From: Geomonas paludis
GTDB lineage: Bacteria > Desulfobacterota > Desulfuromonadia > Geobacterales > Geobacteraceae
DNA: 64,000 bases
Direction of reading: 5' to 3'
Assembly: GCF_014193585.1 (NCBI RefSeq)
Contig: NZ_BLXY01000006.1
Location: 124,001-188,000 of the forward strand
Every line of letters starts with the position of its first letter. Positions within the stretch are counted from its first letter, which is position 1. Positions 1-8,209 of this stretch are shown in pieces. The notes under the pieces are model-generated. The model searched no databases. It was not told the DNA's origin and saw nothing but the letters and a program-made list of their open reading frames with translations. The translations under genes were made by a program, and so were the position numbers.

Positions 1-1446
1 TTTCGCGGAAAGCGCGGAGACGATGCAGTGGAACGGCGCGATGGGGATCGGGAAGATGATGCCGTTCTCGTCGTGATTCTGCTCGATGCAGGCGGCGACG
101 GTACGCCCGATGCCGATGCCGTAGCACCCCATGAAGATGATCTGCTCTTTGCCGTTGGCGTCGAGGAAGCTCGCGTTGAGCGCCTTGGAGTACTTGGTCC
201 CCAGCTTGAAGACGTGGCCGACTTCGATGCCGCGCCAGATCTCCAGCTTGCCGCTGTCGCAGCGCGGGCAGGGGTCGCCGATAACGACGTTCCTGATATC
301 GACGTACCCTTCCACCTGGAAGTCGCGGCCGATGTTGACGTTCTTGAGATGGGTGTCGGCGGCGTTGGCGCCGGTGACGAAGTTGTGCATCCCCTGCAGC
401 GAGAGGTCGGCAACGACCTTCACCTTGCCGGCCAGGCCGACCGGGCCTGCGTAGCCGGTGGGTGCGCCGGTCACCTTGAGGACGACGTCGTCTTCTGCCA
501 TCTCCAGCTCGGCGGCACCGAGGTGGTTCTTCAGCTTGATCTCGTTCAGGTCGTAGTCGCCGCGCAGCAGCGCCACGACCGGCTCGCCATCGGCGACCAC
601 GATCAGGGTCTTCACCACCTGGGTCGCGTTAACGCCGAGGAAGGCGGAGACGTCTTCGATGCTCTTCTGGCCCGGGGTGGCGACGTGCTCCATCGGGCGC
701 GGGTCGGCGTGCTCCACGGCGTCGCTCTTCCTGGTCTCGGCCTTTTCCATGTTGGCCGCGTACTCGCAGCAGGAGCAGGAGACGATGGCGTCCTCGCCGG
801 AGTCGGCGAGCACCATGAACTCGTGGGAGTAGTTGCCACCGATGGAGCCGGTGTCGGCCTCGACGGCACGGAACTTCAGGCCGCAGCGCTCGAAAATGCG
901 GCGGTAGGCCTTGTACATCTTCTCGTAGGAGACGTCGGCACCCGACTCGTTCACGTCGAAGGAGTACGCGTCCTTCATGATGAACTCGCGGCCGCGCATA
1001 AGTCCGAAGCGCGGGCGGATCTCGTCGCGGAATTTGCCCTGGATCTGGTACAGGTTAATCGGCATCTGGCGGTAGCTGCGGATCTCCTTGCGGATCAGGT
1101 CGGTGATGACTTCTTCGTGGGTCGGTCCCATGCAGAACTCGGCGTCCTTCCTGTCCTTGAAGCGCAGCAGTTCCTTGCCGTAGAATTCCCAGCGCCCCGA
1201 CTCCTTCCAGAGTTCGGCCGGCTGCACGGCGGGCATGAGGAGCTCGATGGCCCCTGCCCTGTTCATCTCCTCGCGGACGATCTGCTCCACCTTGCGGATG
1301 GAGCGCAGCCCCAGCGGCAGGTAGTTGTAGATGCCGGCGGCGAGTTTGCGGATCATGCCGGCGCGCAGCATGAGCTTGTGGGAGATGACCTCCGCGTCAG
1401 AGGGGGTTTCCTTGACGGTGGGGATGAAATACTGGGAATAACGCAT
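1..1446 (-). CDS. proS: Prolyl-tRNA synthetase (C-terminus cut by window edge)
   Basis: Class II aminoacyl-tRNA synthetase that charges tRNA-Pro with proline in the cytoplasm. Read on the minus strand from the ATG at 1446 ([13 protein letters not shown]), it gives 482 residues open to the left edge. Full-length bacterial ProS is about 570 residues, so the C-terminal anticodon-binding domain lies outside the window. The N-terminus has the family sequence [10 protein letters not shown]. Around 600-700 the stretch [14 protein letters not shown] followed by [13 protein letters not shown] is typical of the inserted YbaK-like editing domain, so this is the long, bacterial editing form. The gene follows ispG in the same direction, about 160 bases downstream of it. 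The long plus-strand frame over this region is a GC-rich shadow. Confidence 0.95.
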   Translation of the reverse strand, partial: MRYSQYFIPTVKETPSDAEVISHKLMLRAGMIRKLAAGIYNYLPLGLRSIRKVEQIVREEMNRAGAIELLMPAVQPAELWKESGRWEFYGKELLRFKDRKDAEFCMGPTHEEVITDLIRKEIRSYRQMPINLYQIQGKFRDEIRPRFGLMRGREFIMKDAYSFDVNESGADVSYEKMYKAYRRIFERCGLKFRAVEADTGSIGGNYSHEFMVLADSGEDAIVSCSCCEYAANMEKAETRKSDAVEHADPRPMEHVATPGQKSIEDVSAFLGVNATQVVKTLIVVADGEPVVALLRGDYDLNEIKLKNHLGAAELEMAEDDVVLKVTGAPTGYAGPVGLAGKVKVVADLSLQGMHNFVTGANAADTHLKNVNIGRDFQVEGYVDIRNVVIGDPCPRCDSGKLEIWRGIEVGHVFKLGTKYSKALNASFLDANGKEQIIFMGCYGIGIGRTVAACIEQNHDENGIIFPIPIAPFHCIVSALSAK

Positions 1447-1506
1447 TCGTTCGACCTCTGAGTGAATTTAAAAGCAAAAAGCAAACCGGTAACAGGGAGA
1501 AAATCT

Positions 1507-1585
1507 GAGGAAATCTGAGACTACAAAAACGGAGAAAAACTTTTTTTAAGTCTCTAGCCTTTCTCAGACGTCCTCAGATTTCCTC
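1507..1585. repeat. 13-bp perfect inverted repeat between ispG and proS
   Basis: GAGGAAATCTGAG at 1507-1519 is matched by CTCAGATTTCCTC at 1573-1585, with a 53-base loop. The loop holds a seven-T run near 1541-1547. It lies in the 159-base gap between ispG and proS. The loop is too long for a classical terminator. It may be a dispersed palindromic element or an attenuator before proS; the sequence does not decide. Confidence 0.55.
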
Positions 1586-1605
1586 CTTGTGAATGGTTTC
1601 AGGTT

Positions 1606-2652
1606 TTAAGGTTTTAAAACTTCTTCTATCAGCGCATCTGCAAGCTTGTCCTGGGGGACTTTGCGCAGGATCTCGCCGTGCTTGAAAAGGAGCCCTTCTC
1701 CCCTGCCGCCGGCGATACCGAAATCGGCTTCGCGCGCCTCGCCGGGCCCGTTCACGGAACATCCCATGACGGCCACCGTGATGTTCTTGTCCAGGTGCGC
1801 CAGGCGACGCTCGACTTCCTCGGCGACGGGTATGAGATCGATCTGGCACCTGCCGCAGGTCGGGCAGGAGACAAAGTTGATGCCGCGCTGCCTGATCCCC
1901 AGCGACTTGAGGATGTCGTAGGCGACCCGCACCTCGTGCACCGGATCGCCGGTGAGGGAAACGCGCATGGTGTCGCCGATCCCCTGGTGCAGCAGGATGC
2001 CGAGGCCCACGGAGGACTTGATGGTGCCGGAGAAGATGGTGCCGGCCTCGGTGACGCCGATATGCAGCGGGTAATCGACGGCGTCGGAGAGGAGCCGGTA
2101 CGCCTCCAGGGTGCGCAACACGTCGGAAACCTTGATGGAAATCTTGATCTCCTGGTAGTTGAGCTCTTCCAGTATCCTCACGTGCCCCAGGGCGGATTCG
2201 ACCATGGCCTCGGGTGTGGGATGCCCGTACTTGACCAGGAGCTCCTTCTCCAACGATCCGCCGTTGACACCGATCCGGATCGGGATCTGACGCTCGGCGG
2301 CAGCCTTGACCACCTCGGCGACCTTCCAACGCTCGCCGATGTTGCCCGGGTTCAGGCGCAGACCATCGACGCCGGATTCCAACGCTTTCAGGGCCAGTTT
2401 GTAGTCGAAGTGGATATCGGCGATGAGCGGCATGGGGCTGCCCGCTTTGATGGCGGCCAGGGCCTGGGCGGCGTCCATGTCGGGGACGGCGCAGCGCACG
2501 ATCTCGCAGCCGGCTTCGGCAAGGCGGCCAATCTGGTCGAGGGTCGCAGCGACGTTTCTCGTGTCGGTGGAACACATGGACTGTACGGAGCAGGGAGCGC
2601 CGCCACCGATCGGCACGTTGCCTATCTTTATCTGCCGGGTGAGCTTTTTCAT
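1606..2652 (-). CDS. ispG: 4-hydroxy-3-methylbut-2-enyl diphosphate synthase (flavodoxin/ferredoxin)
   Basis: IspG (GcpE) converts 2-C-methyl-D-erythritol 2,4-cyclodiphosphate to HMBPP in the non-mevalonate isoprenoid pathway, using a [4Fe-4S] cluster and reduced ferredoxin or flavodoxin. The protein is 348 residues, the normal length of the short bacterial form. The N-terminal TIM barrel carries IADIHFDYKLA and RLNPGNIG. The C-terminal cluster domain has CPTCGRC (C263, C266) and MGCSVNGPGE (C298, E305), the known cluster ligands and catalytic Glu. The ATG at 2652 gives MKKLTRQIKIGNVPIGGG, which matches the family start; no strong ribosome binding site precedes it. proS follows in the same direction. 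Confidence 0.97.
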   Translation of the reverse strand: MKKLTRQIKIGNVPIGGGAPCSVQSMCSTDTRNVAATLDQIGRLAEAGCEIVRCAVPDMDAAQALAAIKAGSPMPLIADIHFDYKLALKALESGVDGLRLNPGNIGERWKVAEVVKAAAERQIPIRIGVNGGSLEKELLVKYGHPTPEAMVESALGHVRILEELNYQEIKISIKVSDVLRTLEAYRLLSDAVDYPLHIGVTEAGTIFSGTIKSSVGLGILLHQGIGDTMRVSLTGDPVHEVRVAYDILKSLGIRQRGINFVSCPTCGRCQIDLIPVAEEVERRLAHLDKNITVAVMGCSVNGPGEAREADFGIAGGRGEGLLFKHGEILRKVPQDKLADALIEEVLKP

Positions 2653-2811
2653 AGCGGGACATAGTAGCTAAATCTATGGGGAAAAGCAAGGAGGATCACC
2701 CCCCTACCGTCACTGCGGGCGGCAGGGGCGATTACCAAATTCCTGCGCCACTAATTAGCGAGAGGACTATACTGGGCCTATTGGAGGTAAAAGACACAGG
2801 AGGTAGCTGTC

Positions 2812-3465
2812 ATGAGTAAATTGGATCTGCTGAACCCAACCAACAGCACGGTCATCTTTATCGACTTCCAGCCTCAGATGACTTTCGGCGTTGCCAGTAT
2901 CGACCGGCAAACACTTTTCAACAACGTGATCCTGTTGGCGAAAGCCGCCAGGATCTTCCACGTCCCCACCATCCTCACCACCGTCGAAACCAAGAGCTTC
3001 TCGGGCAACATGTGGCCCCAGCTTTTGGACATTTTCCCGGACAACGACATCATCGAACGCAGCTCCATGAACTCCTGGGATGACCCGAAGTTCGTGGAAG
3101 CGGTGCAGGCCACCGGGCGCACCAAGCTGATCATGGCCGCGCTCTGGACCGAGGTTTGCCTGGCCTTCCCCGCACTTGAGGCCATGAAGGCTGGATTCGA
3201 GGTGTACGCGGTGGAGGACGCCTCCGGCGGCACCAGTGTGGCCGCGCACAACGCGGCCATGCGGCGCATCGAGCAGGCCGGAGCGGTGCCGATGACCTCG
3301 CTGCAGGTACTGCTGGAGTACCAGAGAACCTGGGCCCGCAAGGAGACCTATGACGAGGTGATCGGCGTGGTGAAGGAACATTGCGGTGCCTACGGACAGG
3401 GGGTCGAATACGCCTACACCATGGTGCACGGCGCGCCGGCCAGCCGCAGTTTGTTGAGGAAATAG
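2812..3465 (+). CDS. Isochorismatase-family (YcaC-like) hydrolase
   Basis: A 217-residue cysteine hydrolase of the isochorismatase-like superfamily, closest in layout to YcaC. These enzymes hydrolyse amide or vinyl-ether bonds; the substrate here is unknown. The start is fixed by AGGAGG at 2800-2805 ahead of the ATG. The nucleophile loop is ALWTEVCLAFPALEAMKAGF, with Cys116. Asp19 lies in VIFIDFQPQM, giving two members of the Asp-Lys-Cys triad. The C-terminal tail (EYQRTWARKETYDEVIGVV) is typical of the YcaC branch. The next gene in the same direction is an amidohydrolase, but a 430-base repeat-filled gap separates them, so co-transcription is uncertain. Confidence 0.88.
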   Translation: MSKLDLLNPTNSTVIFIDFQPQMTFGVASIDRQTLFNNVILLAKAARIFHVPTILTTVETKSFSGNMWPQLLDIFPDNDIIERSSMNSWDDPKFVEAVQATGRTKLIMAALWTEVCLAFPALEAMKAGFEVYAVEDASGGTSVAAHNAAMRRIEQAGAVPMTSLQVLLEYQRTWARKETYDEVIGVVKEHCGAYGQGVEYAYTMVHGAPASRSLLRK

Positions 3466-3477
3466 CGGCGGCAGACT

Positions 3478-3826
3478 CTACCCTCGCCCTCCGGGAGAGG
3501 GTGGTCGCAGGCCGGGTGAGGGAGATACTCCTCGTCTGTCGCTGCGTGACAACGCCCTCACCCCAACCCTCTCCCAGAGGGAGAGGGAGCATGGACAGTG
3601 GCAACGCCCTCACCCCACCCCTCTCCCAGAGAGAGAGGGGGTATGGACAGGGGCGACGCCCTCACCCCAACCCTCTCCCAGAGGGAGAGGGGGTATGGAC
3701 AATCGCAACGCCCTCACCCCAACCCTCTCCCAGAGGGAGAGGGGGGTATGGACAGTCGCAACGCCCTCACCCCAGCCCTCTCCCAAAGGGAGAGGGGGTA
3801 TGGACAGGGGCGACGCTGGCTGAATT
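3478..3826. repeat. Tandem array of a 52-53 bp unit containing the CCCTCTCCC palindrome
   Basis: Five head-to-tail copies with a period of 52-53 bp start near 3551, 3603, 3655, 3707 and 3760, and a partial copy ends near 3825. Each has CGCCCTCACCCCA, then a palindrome of the form CCCTCTCCCAGAGGGAGAGG, then a TATGGACA-type spacer. An inverted copy lies at 3480-3530. The palindrome is the dispersed element seen elsewhere in this window. Here it has been amplified in tandem. The array is open in the amidohydrolase frame but is not part of that protein, which starts at 3897. Confidence 0.9.
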
Positions 3827-3896
3827 TATAAAAGGGCTGTACTTCCGGCAGGCAGGGGCTCAGCTCTCTGCCTGCTTCTCTTTTGGGAGGCAAGGT

Positions 3897-5708
3897 ATGA
3901 AAGGACCGGACCTCATCATACATAACGGCAAGATCAGCACGCTGGACGCCCAAAGCCCGGAGGCTTCGGCCATCGCGATAAGCGACGGCAGGGTGGAGGC
4001 TCTCGGCGGCGAAGAGTTGACCGCGACAGCGGATGACCACACGCAGTTGATTGACGCGAAGGGGCGTCGGGTGATCCCGGGGCTGAACGACTCGCACATA
4101 CACGTGATCCGTGGAGGACTGAACTTCAACATGGAACTGCGCTGGGACGGCGTGCCCTCGCTCGCGCTGGCGCTGGAGATGCTCATGGAACAGGCGAAGC
4201 GGACCCCGCCGCCGCAATGGGTGCGGGTCATCGGCGGCTGGACCGAATTCCAGTTTGCAGAGCGACGCATGCCCACTCTCGATGAGCTGAACCTGGCGGC
4301 GCCAGATACGCCCGTCTTCATCCTGCACCTGTACGACCGCGCCCTGGTGAACCGCGCTGCGCTGCATGCGCTCGGATACGGCAAGGACACGCCCGATCCG
4401 CCGGGTGGGATGATCGAGCGGGACAGAAACGGCAACCCTACGGGACTGTTGATCGCGAAGCCGAACGCGATGCTGCTCTACGCAAGCCTCGCCAAGGGGC
4501 CCAAGCTCGACTTCGAGGACCAGGTGAACTCGACGCGCCACTTCCTCAGGGAGCTGAACCGGCTCGGTCTCACCAGCGCCATCGATGCCGGCGGCGGTTT
4601 CCAGAATTACCCGGACGACTACCGCGTTATCCAGGAGTTGGCCAAAATGGGAGAGTTGCCGCTGCGAATCGCCTACAACCTGTTCACGCAGCACCCGAAA
4701 GGGGAGCTGGCTGACTTCTCACAGTGGGTCACCATGACACAGCCGGGACAGGGGGACGATTTCCTGCGCATGAACGGCGCCGGAGAGATGCTGGTGTTCT
4801 CGGCCGCCGATTTCGAGGATTTCCTGGAGCCGCGCCCGGACCTCCCCGTAATGATGGAGGAGGAGCTTACGGCGGTGGTGCGGTTGCTGGCTGAGAAACG
4901 ATGGCCTTTCCGTCTGCACGCGACCTACAACGAATCGATCACGCGTTTCCTGGACGTGTTCGAGGCGGTGAACCGGGACATCCCGTTCAACGGGCTGCGC
5001 TGGTTCTTCGATCACGCCGAGACCATCACGGCGGAGAACCTGGAGCGGGTCAAGGAACTGGGGGGCGGCATCGCCATCCAGAACCGGATGGCCTTCCAGG
5101 GTGAATATTTCCTCGACCGGTACGGCGAGCGGGAAACCTCACATACCCCGCCGGTGCGCAGCATGATGGCCATGGACATCCCGGTGGGCGCCGGTACCGA
5201 CGCGACACGGGTGGCGAGCTACAATCCATGGCTGTCGCTGTATTGGCTGGTCAGTGGACGCACCATCGGCGGAACGCTGCTCTACCCGGAGGCGAACCAC
5301 CTGAGCCGTATGGAGGCGCTCAGGCTGTACACCGAGGGGAGCAGCTGGTTTTCCGGCGAGGAAGAAAAGAAAGGGAACCTCACCCCCGGGGCCTTGGCGG
5401 ACCTGGCGGTGCTCTCGGCTGACTACTTCGAGGTTCCTGAGAAGGAGATCAAGGGGATCGAATCGGTGCTGACGGTGGTCGGCGGAAAGGTAGTGTACGG
5501 CGGCGAGGAGTTCGGCAACCTGGTACCGCCGCTGCCGGTGAGCCCGGACTGGTCGCCGGTGGGAAGATTCGGCGGCTACCACCGCGGCGACGCGTCGGCT
5601 CCCCTTGCGGCGCACAAGCAGGCCGAACCGGCACACCGCCACACGCGCATCTGGCTACCAAGCCAGCGGCGTTTCTGGGACTTAGGGTGCGATTGTTTCG
5701 CGTGGTAG
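3897..5708 (+). CDS. Amidohydrolase family protein (YtcJ-like, amidohydrolase 3)
   Basis: A 603-residue metal-dependent hydrolase of the YtcJ/amidohydrolase-3 group, which hydrolyses amide or imide bonds; its substrate cannot be named. The chosen start is the ATG at 3897 with GGGAGG at 3885-3890. The frame is open further upstream only because it runs through the tandem repeats. Visible features: the metal-binding HxH in PGLNDSHIHV (H67, H69), RLHATYNE and FFDHAETI with further metal His residues, and GAGTDATR with the late catalytic Asp. GNLTPGALADLAVLS is the usual C-terminal amidohydrolase signature. The last 50 residues (rich in His, Arg and Trp) look unlike the family and may be species-specific. 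It converges with the YbhB gene, with four bases between the stops. Confidence 0.9.
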   Translation: MKGPDLIIHNGKISTLDAQSPEASAIAISDGRVEALGGEELTATADDHTQLIDAKGRRVIPGLNDSHIHVIRGGLNFNMELRWDGVPSLALALEMLMEQAKRTPPPQWVRVIGGWTEFQFAERRMPTLDELNLAAPDTPVFILHLYDRALVNRAALHALGYGKDTPDPPGGMIERDRNGNPTGLLIAKPNAMLLYASLAKGPKLDFEDQVNSTRHFLRELNRLGLTSAIDAGGGFQNYPDDYRVIQELAKMGELPLRIAYNLFTQHPKGELADFSQWVTMTQPGQGDDFLRMNGAGEMLVFSAADFEDFLEPRPDLPVMMEEELTAVVRLLAEKRWPFRLHATYNESITRFLDVFEAVNRDIPFNGLRWFFDHAETITAENLERVKELGGGIAIQNRMAFQGEYFLDRYGERETSHTPPVRSMMAMDIPVGAGTDATRVASYNPWLSLYWLVSGRTIGGTLLYPEANHLSRMEALRLYTEGSSWFSGEEEKKGNLTPGALADLAVLSADYFEVPEKEIKGIESVLTVVGGKVVYGGEEFGNLVPPLPVSPDWSPVGRFGGYHRGDASAPLAAHKQAEPAHRHTRIWLPSQRRFWDLGCDCFAW

Positions 5709-5712
5709 GTCC

Positions 5713-6261
5713 TCAGCGGTGCGCGTAAACGCCGAGGAGCTCGGTCTGCGCCAGGATCTTGCCGCGCATGGCGCGGTCGAGTTCCTTCCGGGTGCTGTTG
5801 GAGGGAAGGTTGAGGCGCTCTGAGAGTGCGTAGAGACGGAAATAATACCGGTGCTGCCCGGACGGCGGGCACGGCCCGCCGTAGCTTTTGCGCCGCCAAC
5901 TGTTCTCTCCCTGCTGCGCCCCGCGCGGGACCGTTCCCTGGCCAATCTGCGTGGTGGTCGGATCGATGTTCCAGAGCACCCAATGCGTCCAGGTCCCCCC
6001 TGGGGCATCGGGATCGTCCATGATCAGGGCGAGCGATCGAGCTTCCTTGGGTACTCCCGCGATGGCGAGCGGCGGACTGGCGTCGGATCCATCGCAGGTG
6101 AAGGTGGCGGGAATGCTGCCGGAGTTACTGAAGGCACTACTGGTCAGCTTCAACTGCGCCCTGGCCTCCTTAGCCCCCCTTGCCTCCGTCGCCTGCAACG
6201 TTACGGCACACGATAGAGCCAGCACGATGGCACACAATAACCTCTGCCTGAAACCGATCAT
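5713..6261 (-). CDS. YbhB/YbcL family (PEBP, Raf-kinase-inhibitor-like) protein, exported
   Basis: A 182-residue phosphatidylethanolamine-binding-protein fold of the bacterial YbhB/YbcL family. The biochemical role is unknown; members are often periplasmic. The start at 6261 is chosen because GGGAGG precedes it and because it gives a clear Sec signal peptide (LLCAIVLALSCAVTLQATEARG). The PEBP core shows FTCDGSDASPPLAIAG, LALIMDDPDAPGGTWTHWV and the basic NSWRRKSYGGPCPPSGQHRY ligand-pocket region. The family length is about 150-190 residues, so the gene is complete. It diverges from the methyltransferase gene at 6419. Confidence 0.92.
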   Translation of the reverse strand: MIGFRQRLLCAIVLALSCAVTLQATEARGAKEARAQLKLTSSAFSNSGSIPATFTCDGSDASPPLAIAGVPKEARSLALIMDDPDAPGGTWTHWVLWNIDPTTTQIGQGTVPRGAQQGENSWRRKSYGGPCPPSGQHRYYFRLYALSERLNLPSNSTRKELDRAMRGKILAQTELLGVYAHR

Positions 6262-6418
6262 GGCATACCTCCCGGTCTGTGAAAGCTTTGTCCTTCCCAC
6301 TCTTAGCCCAGTGACTCTTCGGCAACACCGCTGAGTGTAACTATTGAACGCTACTCTGCAAGGTCCCCCCACAATTCGGCGGTTGACATGGCCTTGTTTT
6401 CCCTTTAAGTATGAAGGC

Positions 6419-8077
6419 ATGAAAAATACCAGAAAACCAAAGCAATTCTCTGACAGTTCCAAACCCTTTCGCAAAGAAACATCCAAAGTACCCGCGGCGA
6501 AAAAGCCCGCTGCCAGGCCTGAGCGCCCTGCCACAGCCGACCCCATCAGCGGGAAGAGCGCACGCCCGGCTGCGCACAAGCCGCGCGATCAGCGCGATCA
6601 GCGCGACCAGCGCGAGCACGCACCCGCCAGGGGTATAAAGAGGACCGACGCAAAAGGATCCGAGAGGCAGGCGAAGGGTGGGAATGCACGCCCGGCCCGC
6701 GCCGCCGAAGAGCGCCACCCCGCGCTGCATAGCGGGCAGGTGCTGGAAGTCCAGATACAGACCAACAATGACGAAGCCTATGGGGTCGCCTACCACGAGG
6801 GGACCAGGATCCTCGTCGCCGGGGGACTGGCCGGCGAAACCCTGGTGGTCAAGATCACCTATGTCGGGCGCAGGGAATCCTTCGCCAACATCATAAAGAT
6901 CCTGAAAAGGTCGCCCGACCGCGTCCCCTCTCCCGCCTGCACTATGGGCAGGGCCTGCGACGGCTGCGGCCTGATGCAGATGCGCTACCCGGCCCAGCTC
7001 TCCTGGAAGAAGGGGCTGGTCACCAGGCAGATCCGGAAATACCCCTCGCTTGCCGACGCGGTCATCCACGACACCATGGCCTCGCCCAACGAGCTTGGCT
7101 ACCGCAATACCGCCAAGCTGGTGGTCGCGGGCAAGCACGGCGACCCGGTGATCGGCATCTATCGGCGCAACAGCCACGATGTCTTGGAGATCGCGGACTG
7201 CGCCCTGCACCACCCGCTGATCAACAAGGTGGTCAAGGCCGCCAAGGCGGGCATCAAGAAGGGGAAGGTACAGATCTACAACCCGAAGAGCGAGATGGGA
7301 CTGTTGCGTTACCTCGTGGTGCGGGTGGCCGAGCCGAGCAACCAGGTGATGGTGGTGTTCGTTACCACCGACCAGGGTTACAACGAGATGCACCATCTGG
7401 CCAAGTTCATCCAGCAGGCGGTGCCCGAAGTCGCCGTGGTGGCGCAAAATATCAACACCTCGACCGGCAACGTGATCTTCGGCCACAAGGACCGCTCCAT
7501 CACCAAGGCGCAGACCTTGAAGGCCTACATCGGGGACAAGAGTTTCAACCTGTCGCCGCATTCCTTCTTCCAGGTGAACAGCGGCGCGGCCCGCATCATC
7601 TACGAGAAGGTGCGCGAGTTTGCGCGTCTGACCGGCAAGGAGCGGGTGATCGACCTTTACTGCGGCATCGGCGGGATCTCGCTGTTCCTGGCCGACAAAG
7701 CCCGCGAAGTGGTGGGTATCGAAGTGGTAGATGCGGCCGTCGCCGACGCCACCGCCAACGCGGCCATGAACCGCGCCGAAAACTGCAGCTTCGAGGCCGG
7801 CGACGCCGTCCACCTCATCGACGAGATCGGCGAGGAAGGTGGCGCCGACCTGATCGTACTCAATCCGCCCCGGAAGGGTTGCGACGAGAAGGTGCTGAAG
7901 AGCGTGGCGGCCATCAAGCCGCAGCGTATCATCTACGTCTCCTGCTCACCCGAGACGCTGGCGCGCGACCTGGATATCCTGGCGCAGCTGGGTTACAAGA
8001 CGCTGGAAGTGCAGCCGGTGGACATGTTCCCGCAGACGGTGCACGTCGAGGACGTGGCACTGCTGGAAAAGGTCTAA
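6419..8077 (+). CDS. rlmD: TrmA/RlmD-type 23S rRNA (uracil-C5)-methyltransferase
   Basis: SAM-dependent 5-methyluridine methyltransferase of the TrmA/RlmC/RlmD family, probably modifying a uridine in 23S rRNA. The 552-residue protein starts at the ATG at 6419. Residues 1-100 are a lysine/arginine/alanine-rich tail with four RDQ-like repeats near residues 60-68. A TRAM domain follows (SGQVLEVQIQTNNDEAYGV). The iron-sulfur motif is CTMGRACDGCG. The catalytic part has VIDLYCGIGGISLFLAD (SAM site), LNPPRKGCDEKVL and IIYVSCSPETLARDL with the nucleophilic Cys. The exact target position cannot be read from sequence. Standard family members are about 430-470 residues, so the basic N-terminal tail is an extension. 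Confidence 0.9.
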   Translation: MKNTRKPKQFSDSSKPFRKETSKVPAAKKPAARPERPATADPISGKSARPAAHKPRDQRDQRDQREHAPARGIKRTDAKGSERQAKGGNARPARAAEERHPALHSGQVLEVQIQTNNDEAYGVAYHEGTRILVAGGLAGETLVVKITYVGRRESFANIIKILKRSPDRVPSPACTMGRACDGCGLMQMRYPAQLSWKKGLVTRQIRKYPSLADAVIHDTMASPNELGYRNTAKLVVAGKHGDPVIGIYRRNSHDVLEIADCALHHPLINKVVKAAKAGIKKGKVQIYNPKSEMGLLRYLVVRVAEPSNQVMVVFVTTDQGYNEMHHLAKFIQQAVPEVAVVAQNINTSTGNVIFGHKDRSITKAQTLKAYIGDKSFNLSPHSFFQVNSGAARIIYEKVREFARLTGKERVIDLYCGIGGISLFLADKAREVVGIEVVDAAVADATANAAMNRAENCSFEAGDAVHLIDEIGEEGGADLIVLNPPRKGCDEKVLKSVAAIKPQRIIYVSCSPETLARDLDILAQLGYKTLEVQPVDMFPQTVHVEDVALLEKV

Positions 8078-8088
8078 ACCCATAAAAT

Positions 8089-8161
8089 GAACAGGGATGA
8101 AGGGGATGCAGGGGATACAACCTCCGGACGTATATCCCCTTAATCCCCTTCATCCCTGTTT
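8089..8161. repeat. Palindromic element built on AACAGGGATGAAGGGGAT
   Basis: AACAGGGATGAAGGGGAT near 8090-8107 is matched in inverse by ATCCCCTTCATCCCTGTT near 8143-8160, with further pairing inward (AGGGGATA / TATCCCC). It sits between the methyltransferase and the nucleotidyltransferase genes. A half copy (TATCCCCTTCATCCCTGTT) occurs at about 38952-38970, which marks it as a dispersed repeat. Confidence 0.75.
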
Positions 8162-8209
8162 CTTTTGCTTTCTTCGCGGTTTCGCGGCTTGGCGTGAGAC
8201 GAGGATTCT

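Noticed and set aside
28-1461. 477-codon plus-strand frame opposite proS
   Set aside because: It is the GC-rich antisense shadow of prolyl-tRNA synthetase; its product is low-complexity and matches nothing, while the minus strand reads a clear ProS.
3551-3826. Tandem array considered as a CRISPR
   Set aside because: The spacers are almost identical to each other, the repeat contains a long palindrome, and no cas gene is present.
3381-3896. N-terminal extension of the amidohydrolase through the repeat array
   Set aside because: The added residues are translated repeats (PSPQPSPRGRG). A strong ribosome site and a family-like start lie at 3897.
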